From: Streptomyces antarcticus
GTDB taxonomy: Bacteria; Actinomycetota; Actinomycetes; Streptomycetales; Streptomycetaceae
Direction of reading: 5' to 3'
NCBI RefSeq assembly: GCF_026627255.1
Contig: NZ_JAPNLM010000002.1
Coordinates: forward strand, 124,001-188,000
Length of the DNA stretch: 64,000 nt
In this document: piece after piece, positions 58,560 through 64,000 of the stretch
How the letters are laid out: every line of letters starts with the position of its first letter
Position numbering within the stretch: position 1 is the first letter of the stretch
Notes under the pieces: model-generated
What the model was told of the DNA's origin: nothing
Seen by the model: only the letters and a program-made list of their open reading frames with translations
Databases searched by the model: none
Translations under genes and position numbers: made by a program

Positions 58560-59691
58560 CGGGCGGGGCCTGCGGGGTCGCGGGCGCCGCCAGTACGCCG
58601 CACAGCCCGGCCGCGCGCCGCGGGTGGCCGCTGGCGTACGGGTCGCTCGCGGCCGGGCCCACCGTGGTTGGGCCGGCTCCGGCCAGCAGCGGGCGGAAGC
58701 CCGCGGCCGGGTCGGCCGAGCAGTCCTGCGGTCCGGCCATCACGTACGCCGAGGCCAGTTCCGCCCGGCGCGCGCCCAGGTCGTCCCGGTCGAAGCGCAG
58801 CCGCAGTTCGCGCCGGACGGTGAAGAGCGAGGCGCCTTCCGCGGCGGCCGGTGATCCGGTGGCCGGGCGGACGGCGTAGACGAAGGTGTGGTCGGTGGTG
58901 ACCTCCAGGACGTCGGGAGCCGCCTCCTCGACGCCGAGGGTTCCGCTGACCCGGACCCGGGGGTCCGCCAGGACGGCGGTCGCCGGGTCGAAGCGGACCA
59001 GCCAGCCCGTCGCCGCGTGCCGGCCGTCTCCGGAGGGCGAGGCCATGCTCCGGTCGAACTGCGCCAGCTGGTCGGGGTCGAGGAGCACCCGGACCGGACG
59101 GGAGGCGGTGCCGGCCAGGACGTCGGGGTCGAGGGAGGACTGCACCAGGTAGTCCTTGGCGATGGACAGCGCGATGGCCACCTGGCCGTCGGTGAAGTGC
59201 GGGGTGCGGCGCACGGCGGGCATGTTGATCCCGACCGCCCCGATGCGGTAGTCGGCCGCGGGGCTCCGCGCGAACAGGTCGGCGGGCCGCCCGCCGGGCA
59301 CGGGCGTGCCGGGTGCCAGCGGGACGACAGTGCTGGTGAGCGGCTGGGCCACGCCGTCGGGCGGGGGCACGTACGGGTTGCGCAGCCCCATGTAGACCGC
59401 GGCGGCGAAGGCCATGGCGATGAACAGCACGAGCAGCCGGCCCTGCCGGGCGCCCCGGCCCGGCGCCCCGCCCCGGGAGCCCGAGGCGCTGCCGGTCGAC
59501 CAGATGGAGCGGCTGCGCACAGCGCGGGCGTGCTCGCCCATGCGTTCCTGCGCGGAGTACTCCTGGATCCGGGCGGCCCGTACGAAGTCCTCGTCGAACA
59601 CCACCGACCGGTACTCGTCCGCCCGGAACTCGTCGTCGTCGCCGCCGGTGCCTTCGGGGGCGCCGTTGGGCGGGTCTCCTGGAACGGCCAT
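58543..59691 (-). CDS. SCO2583-type membrane protein, SCO2583/SCO2584 N-terminal domain
   Basis: A 382-residue protein with an acidic cytoplasmic start, the shared SVVFDEDFVRAARIQEYSAQERMGEHARA segment, one helix (RLLVLFIAMAFAAAVYMGL) and a large extracellular domain. The SCO2583/SCO2584 N-terminal domain is paired with the neighbouring gene; SCO2584-type proteins act in the Streptomyces spore-wall synthesizing complex. ATG 59691 has GGGGAG 5 nt upstream. Order in S. coelicolor (2583 next to 2584) is from memory. Confidence 0.8.
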   Translation of the reverse strand: MAVPGDPPNGAPEGTGGDDDEFRADEYRSVVFDEDFVRAARIQEYSAQERMGEHARAVRSRSIWSTGSASGSRGGAPGRGARQGRLLVLFIAMAFAAAVYMGLRNPYVPPPDGVAQPLTSTVVPLAPGTPVPGGRPADLFARSPAADYRIGAVGINMPAVRRTPHFTDGQVAIALSIAKDYLVQSSLDPDVLAGTASRPVRVLLDPDQLAQFDRSMASPSGDGRHAATGWLVRFDPATAVLADPRVRVSGTLGVEEAAPDVLEVTTDHTFVYAVRPATGSPAAAEGASLFTVRRELRLRFDRDDLGARRAELASAYVMAGPQDCSADPAAGFRPLLAGAGPTTVGPAASDPYASGHPRRAAGLCGVLAAPATPQAPPVSPGP

Positions 59692-59761
59692 CGCTTCTCC
59701 CCGCTGTTCCCGCTTCAGAGAAGCCCCCAGCTCCGGAGGAAGTGCGAGTGGGGTCGTACCT

Positions 59762-60310
59762 TCAGGGTTGGCGGCCGACGGGGTCCATAAACGCACCGGC
59801 CCCGCTGACTTCCCCCAATGGGGTACTGGCGGGGGCCGGAGCGGGGTCCGCCTGGCCCGAGGCGCTGCGGTAGACGGCGCTGAAGGCGAGCGCGACCATG
59901 CCCAGCCCGAGCACGAAGGCCAGGACCCAGGCGACGGGCCGGAGCCAGGGCGAGCGGCCCCGGTAGGGCCGCAGACTGCCCCCGTAGGCCCCGTACGGGC
60001 CGTCGGAGTATCCCTGGCGGTCGTGGCCGTGGTCCCAGCCGTGGTCCTCGTACCCGTCGGGGCGGCCGTACCCGTAGGCGTCGTCGTCGGCCGTCCAGCC
60101 GCCCGCGACGGCGGCCCGGGCGGCTTCGGCCTCGGCGCGCGCCAAGTCGGCCGCCCGCTGGCGCTCGGCGGCGCTCTGTTCATGAATCTCGGCGTTCCGG
60201 ACGAAGTCCTCGTCGAACACCACGGAGGCGAAGTCGTGATCCGCGCCTCCGCGGTCGTCGTCGGGCTCCCCGTCGTCCGGGAACGGCTTGCCCCCCACGT
60301 CGTCCGGCAC
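59762..60310 (-). CDS. SCO2584-type sporulation/spore-wall protein
   Basis: A 182-residue protein. The same SVVFDEDFVRNAEIHEQSAAERQRAADLAR segment as the neighbour, then Tyr/Gly/Asp-rich low complexity (YGYGRPDGYEDHGWDHGHD), one membrane helix (PVAWVLAFVLGLGMVALAFSAVY) and a short extracellular tail. SCO2584-family proteins are reported in the spore-wall synthesizing complex with MreB. GTG 60310 has TACGCT 6 nt upstream, so the message is probably leaderless. Confidence 0.8.
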   Translation of the reverse strand: MPDDVGGKPFPDDGEPDDDRGGADHDFASVVFDEDFVRNAEIHEQSAAERQRAADLARAEAEAARAAVAGGWTADDDAYGYGRPDGYEDHGWDHGHDRQGYSDGPYGAYGGSLRPYRGRSPWLRPVAWVLAFVLGLGMVALAFSAVYRSASGQADPAPAPASTPLGEVSGAGAFMDPVGRQP

Positions 60311-60322
60311 AGGACCAGCGTA
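60311..60322 (-). promoter_or_regulatory. Putative leaderless promoter of the SCO2584-type gene
   Basis: TACGCT, GGTCCT, then GTG on the minus strand. Confidence 0.4.
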
Positions 60323-60386
60323 GACCTGGGGGGCTGCTTTGGGCAGGGTGTGCGGCGAATCCGGCCACCCGGTGTGGGACCGACGA

Positions 60387-61667
60387 CTACCGAATGTGAC
60401 CGTCTCCGGTGACGATGTACTTGGTGGAAGTGAGCTCCGGAAGGCCCATCGGGCCCCGGGCGTGCAGCTTCTGGGTGGAGATCCCGATCTCGGCGCCGAA
60501 GCCGAACTGGCCACCGTCCGTGAACCGGGTGGAGGCGTTCACGGCGACCGTGGTCGAGTCGACCAGCTGGGTGAAGCGGCGGGCGGCGGCCTGCGAGGTG
60601 GTGACGATCGCCTCGGTGTGGCCGGAGGTCCAGCGGCGGATGTGGGCGACCGCGTCGTCCAGGGAGTCCACGACGCCGGCCGCGATGTCGTAGGACAGGT
60701 ACTCGGCGGCCCAGTCCTCGTCGGTCGCGGGCAGGGCGGTGACCTTGCCGTCCCGGGCGGCGGCCAGGACGCGGGCGTCGCCGTGCACGGTCACTCCGGC
60801 GTCGGCGAGGGCGTCGAGGGCGCGCGGCAGGAAGGCGTCGGCGATGTCGCGGTGGACCAGGAGGGTCTCGGCGGAGTTGCAGACGGAGGGACGCTGCGCC
60901 TTGGAGTTGACGAGGATGTCCACGGCCATGTCCAGGTCGGCCTGCGCGTCGACGTAGACGTGGCAGTTGCCGGTGCCGGTCTCGATGACCGGGACCGTCG
61001 ACTCCTCGACCACCGTCTTGATGAGGGAGGCTCCGCCGCGGGGGATGAGCACGTCGACGAGGCCGCGGGCGCGCATCAGCTCGCGAACGGACTCGCGGGA
61101 CTCGCCGGGGACCAGCTGGACGGCGTCGGCGGGCAGCCCGGCGCCCTCGACGGCGTCGCGGAGGACGGCGACGAGGGCGGTGTTGGAGGCGTAGGCGGAG
61201 GAGCTGCCGCGCAGGAGGACCGCGTTGCCGGACTTGAGGCACAGGGCGGCGGCGTCGACGGTGACGTTGGGGCGGGCCTCGTAGATGATGCCGACGACGC
61301 CCAGCGGGACCCGGACCTGGCGGAGGTCGATGCCGTTGGGCAGGGTGCTGCCGCGGACGACCTCGCCGACGGGGTCGGGGAGGGCGGCGACGTCCCGCAC
61401 GTCGGAGGCGATGGCGGCGACCCGCTCCGGGGTGAGGGTGAGGCGGTCGATGACGGTCTCGCTGGTGCCGGCCGCCCGCGCCTTGGCGGTGTCGACGGCG
61501 TTGGCCTCGACGATCTCGGCCGTACGGGCCTCCAGCGCGTCCGCGACCGCCAGCAGGGCGGCGTCCTTGGCGGACCGAGGGAGGGGGGCCAGGACGGCGG
61601 CGGCCGTGCGGGCGGCTCGCGCCGTGGCGAGGACGGGCGAGGTGGCGGTGGCGTCGGGCGAGGTCAT
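60387..61667 (-). CDS. proA: Glutamate-5-semialdehyde dehydrogenase (gamma-glutamyl phosphate reductase)
   Basis: Second step of proline synthesis. The 426-residue protein shows [22 protein letters not shown], the catalytic cysteine region [17 protein letters not shown] and [32 protein letters not shown] 61667 has TACCCT 6 nt upstream (leaderless), and no Shine-Dalgarno. Separated from proB by a small gene. Confidence 0.96.
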   Translation of the reverse strand: MTSPDATATSPVLATARAARTAAAVLAPLPRSAKDAALLAVADALEARTAEIVEANAVDTAKARAAGTSETVIDRLTLTPERVAAIASDVRDVAALPDPVGEVVRGSTLPNGIDLRQVRVPLGVVGIIYEARPNVTVDAAALCLKSGNAVLLRGSSSAYASNTALVAVLRDAVEGAGLPADAVQLVPGESRESVRELMRARGLVDVLIPRGGASLIKTVVEESTVPVIETGTGNCHVYVDAQADLDMAVDILVNSKAQRPSVCNSAETLLVHRDIADAFLPRALDALADAGVTVHGDARVLAAARDGKVTALPATDEDWAAEYLSYDIAAGVVDSLDDAVAHIRRWTSGHTEAIVTTSQAAARRFTQLVDSTTVAVNASTRFTDGGQFGFGAEIGISTQKLHARGPMGLPELTSTKYIVTGDGHIR

Positions 61668-61679
61668 GCCGCCAGGGTA
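61668..61679 (-). promoter_or_regulatory. Putative leaderless promoter of proA
   Basis: TACCCT, GGCGGC, then ATG on the minus strand. Confidence 0.4.
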
Positions 61680-61933
61680 ATCCCCGGCCCGGCCGGTCCG
61701 GACGGGGTTCCACCCCCCGAGACGGCCTGCGCACGGCGGCTGTCCACCCCGCCGCCGGTACCGCTGCGCGGGGCTCCCCCGGCCGGAGATCCCTGGGGCT
61801 CCGGCCCGGACCCCGCGCCTCACACGCCGGCGCGGCGGGGCCGGGCGGCTGCCAGCGGGAGGGAGGAATCCCAGAGGAGTGGGGGGCCACCCGCAGGGGT
61901 CGGTGGGGCCCGTCGGGAAGCAGGGGTGCGGGG

Positions 61934-62380
61934 TCAGTACGGGTGTACGCCCACCGGGTGGGCCGGGGGCGGGCCGTAGCCCTCCGCCACCCGCTGGTGG
62001 TAGGTGGAGCGGTCGATGACCTCCAGCCCGACGATCTCCCAGGGCGGCAGCTGCGCCGATGAGCGGTGCTCGCCCCACAGCCGCAGGGCGACGGCCGCCG
62101 CGTCGTGGAGGTCGCGCGCCTCCTCCCAGTAGCGGATCTCGGCGTGGTCGTCGGCGTAGCGGCTCGTCAGCAGGAAGGGGTGGTCGTGGGCGAGCTGCTC
62201 CAGCCCGCGCCGGACCTCGGACAGCGGCGCCGGCTTGCCGGAGACGCTCAGGGTGACGTGCCACAGGCGGGAGTCGTGGTCCGGCTCCTGCTCGTGCCCG
62301 GCGCCCTCACCGTCCCCCGTACCGACGCTGGTCAGCGCTCGTCTCACCAGCCGCCTCCTGTCTCCGCTACGCGTGTCCAC
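61934..62380 (-). CDS. Conserved protein of unknown function between proA and proB
   Basis: A 148-residue cytoplasmic protein: an Arg-rich N-terminus, a core [69 protein letters not shown], and a Tyr/Pro-rich tail. No family recognised. GTG 62380 has GAGGGGCGG just upstream. Position between proB and proA is the usual streptomycete order by memory, so it is likely expressed with them. Confidence 0.8.
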   Translation of the reverse strand: MDTRSGDRRRLVRRALTSVGTGDGEGAGHEQEPDHDSRLWHVTLSVSGKPAPLSEVRRGLEQLAHDHPFLLTSRYADDHAEIRYWEEARDLHDAAAVALRLWGEHRSSAQLPPWEIVGLEVIDRSTYHQRVAEGYGPPPAHPVGVHPY

Positions 62381-62435
62381 CCGCCCCTCACAGTTGACCA
62401 GTCCCCGGCCCCCCGCGCGGCGGTTTTACCCAACC

Positions 62436-63563
62436 TCAGCCCTGTAGCAGGACCAGATCGTCGCGGTGGACGACCTCCCGCTCGTACGCGGGTCCGAGTT
62501 CCCGGGCGAGCTCGCGGGTGGAGCGGCCGAGGAGCTGCGGGAGCTCCTTGGCGTCGAAGTTGACCAGGCCGCGCGCGACCGCCCGGCCCGAGGTGTCGCG
62601 GAGCTCCACCGGGTCCCCCGCGATGAAGTCGCCCTCGACGGAGGCGATGCCCGCGGGCAGCAGGGAGCTGCCGCGCTCGGTGACGGCGCGCACCGCGCCG
62701 TCGTCCAGTACGAGGTGCCCCTGGGGGGTGGAGGCGTGCTGGAGCCAGAGCAGCCGGTCGCCGGAGCGGCGGCCCGTCGCGTGGAAGTGGGTGCCGGTGG
62801 CGCGGCCGGCCAGGGCGTCGGCGGCCTGGCTGGCGGAGGTCAGGACCACGGGGATGCCGGCGGCGGCGGCGATCCGCGCCGCCTCGACCTTGGTGACCAT
62901 GCCGCCGGTGCCCACGCCCGCCTTTCCGGCGCTGCCGATGGAGACGTGCGCGATGTCGCCGGGGCCGCGGACCTCGTCGATGCGGGTGGTGCCGGGCAGG
63001 GAGGGGTCGCCGTCGTACAGGCCGTCCACGTCGGAGAGCAGGACCAGCAGGTCGGCCCGTACGAGGTGGGCGACGAGGGCGGCCAGGCGGTCGTTGTCGC
63101 CGAAGCGGATCTCGTCCGTGGCGACGGTGTCGTTCTCGTTGACGACGGGCAGCGCGCCCATGGCGAGCAGCTGGTCCAGGGTCCGGTAGGCGTTGCGGTA
63201 GTGCGCCCGTCGGCTGGTGTCGTCGGTGGTGAGCAGGACCTGGCCGACGCGGAGGCCGTAGCGGGCGAAGGAGGCGGTGTAGCGGGCGACGAGCAGGCCC
63301 TGTCCGACGCTGGCGGCGGCCTGCTGCCGGGCCAGGTCCTTGGGCCTGCGGCGCAGGCCGAGCGGGGAGAGCCCCGCGGCGATGGCTCCGCTGGAGACGA
63401 GGACGATCTCCTTGTCACCGCCGCCGCGCGCCTTGGCCAGGACGTCCACCAGGGCGTCCACCCGGTCGGCGTCGAGGCCGCCCGCCGCCGTGGTCAGGGA
63501 GGAGGAGCCGACCTTGACCACGATCCTGCGGGCGTCCACGACACCTTGCCTAGCCGCTGACAC
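62436..63563 (-). CDS. proB: Glutamate 5-kinase
   Basis: First step of proline synthesis, feedback-inhibited by proline. 375 residues: the amino-acid-kinase domain (VVKVGSSSLTT, IVLVSSGAIAAGLSPLG, VVNENDTVATDEIRFGDNDRLAALVA, GTGGMVTKVEAARIA) and a C-terminal PUA domain from about residue 280 (GAVRAVTERGSSLLPAGIASVEGDF). GTG 63563 has AAGGGGA 5 nt upstream. Confidence 0.96.
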   Translation of the reverse strand: MSAARQGVVDARRIVVKVGSSSLTTAAGGLDADRVDALVDVLAKARGGGDKEIVLVSSGAIAAGLSPLGLRRRPKDLARQQAAASVGQGLLVARYTASFARYGLRVGQVLLTTDDTSRRAHYRNAYRTLDQLLAMGALPVVNENDTVATDEIRFGDNDRLAALVAHLVRADLLVLLSDVDGLYDGDPSLPGTTRIDEVRGPGDIAHVSIGSAGKAGVGTGGMVTKVEAARIAAAAGIPVVLTSASQAADALAGRATGTHFHATGRRSGDRLLWLQHASTPQGHLVLDDGAVRAVTERGSSLLPAGIASVEGDFIAGDPVELRDTSGRAVARGLVNFDAKELPQLLGRSTRELARELGPAYEREVVHRDDLVLLQG

Positions 63564-63639
63564 GTGTGTCCCCTTGCCCCTTGCCGAAATGCCTGTGACC
63601 TCAATCTACGGGGTGGCCGGGAGCGGCTGCGCGGGGGTT

Positions 63640-64000
63640 TCAGACCCTGGACGGCCCGCCCTGACCGCCGTGTCCGCTCTGGCCGCCGTGTCCACCCTGG
63701 CCGCCCTCCCCCGCCCGGTCGGCCGACCCCGTCGCTCCCGTCGCTCCCGTCGCTCCCGCAGGCCCCGCCGGCACCGGCTGTGCCTCCGCCTCCTCGTCAC
63801 GTGCGGTGCCCGGGACGAGGATCTTGCGGGAGATCAGGTAGGTGAAGGGGATGGCCACGACCGCGGCGACCAGCGGGGCGATCCGCGTGCCGAGGCCGGC
63901 CCAGGTGACCAGGGCGTACAGGCCGACCGACTGGACGACGTAGTTGGTGACGTTGGTCAGGGGGAAGAGCAGGAACTTCTTCCAGGTGGGCCGGGTGCGG
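63640..64000 (-). CDS. GtrA-like membrane protein, 5' end outside window
   Basis: Partial gene. The visible part is a polytopic segment (WKKFLLFPLTNVTNYVVQSVGLYALVTW and AVVAIPFTYLISRKILV), resembling the GtrA/DPMS-type flippase-like family. The tail is a collagen-like Gly/Ala/Thr run, then GGQGGHGGQSGHGGQGG, encoded by 9-nt tandem repeats (GTCGCTCCC three times on the plus strand near 63731-63757). Stop at 63640. Family assignment is moderate. Confidence 0.65.
   Translation of the reverse strand, partial: RTRPTWKKFLLFPLTNVTNYVVQSVGLYALVTWAGLGTRIAPLVAAVVAIPFTYLISRKILVPGTARDEEAEAQPVPAGPAGATGATGATGSADRAGEGGQGGHGGQSGHGGQGGPSRV

Noticed and set aside
58543..61890. Long open frame running 1115 codons through the SCO2583 gene and beyond proA
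   Set aside because: The upstream two thirds are Pro/Arg-rich and overlap proA and the SCO2584-type gene in another phase; typical of high-GC shadow frames.

Overview
This window reads as chromosomal core DNA of a Streptomyces or a very close relative. G+C is very high with strong third-position G/C bias. GTG starts are frequent, several genes look leaderless (a TAnnnT hexamer 6-7 nt before the start codon), and streptomycete-type families are present (SCO2583/SCO2584-type sporulation membrane proteins, a Zur-controlled zinc ABC transporter, HrcA/CIRCE). From memory, the order glyQS-znuACB-zur-uppS-recO-leuA-era-corC-ybeY-phoH-rnz-dnaJ2-hrcA-hemW-lepA-rpsT-holA-comEC/EA-leuS-rsfS-nadD-proA-proB matches the S. 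coelicolor SCO2504-SCO2588 interval; I could not check this.

Layout. 1-5.4 kb: a TetR regulator, glycyl-tRNA synthetase, and the zinc module znuA-znuC-znuB-zur with tandem Zur-box-like sites over the znuA promoter. 5.4-9.2 kb: a small membrane protein, uppS, recO and an NCS2 nucleobase permease, all on the minus strand. 9.2-12.9 kb: a TerB-like zinc-ribbon protein and leuA, which has a Leu-rich leader peptide. 12.9-15.9 kb: four plus-strand genes, including a protealysin-like M4 peptidase next to an emfourin-type inhibitor. 16-22.5 kb: era, which is in frame and without a stop codon downstream of a secreted DUF916 protein paired with a WxL-like protein, then a GlxA-type regulator, an MFS exporter and a cytidine-deaminase-like protein.

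22.5-33.3 kb (minus strand): mmcQ/corC/ybeY/phoH, a PfkB kinase, a possibly decayed stretch, rnz, a HIT protein, rsmE, a nitronate monooxygenase, and dnaJ2-hrcA behind a CIRCE element. 33.5-40.9 kb: an MBL protein, a DUF3097 protein, hemW, a long-chain acyl-CoA ligase, lepA and rpsT. 41.4-47.2 kb: holA, a YceI protein, comEC and comEA; comEC has no in-frame stop where the protein should end.

47.4-64 kb: degV, a coiled-coil membrane protein, leuS with a leader peptide and attenuator, two identical tRNA-Ala(GGC) genes flanking a small zinc-ribbon gene, a histidine phosphatase that seems to need a CTG start, rsfS, an LCP-like protein, nadD, an M48 peptidase, the SCO2583/SCO2584 pair, proA, a small gene, proB and a truncated GtrA-like gene.

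Most genes are housekeeping: translation (glyQS, leuS, lepA, era, rsfS, rsmE, ybeY, rpsT), cell envelope (uppS, LCP, SCO2583/2584) and amino-acid supply (leuA, proA, proB). The least conserved stretch is probably 16-22 kb. I see no prophage, insertion sequence, CRISPR array or biosynthetic cluster.
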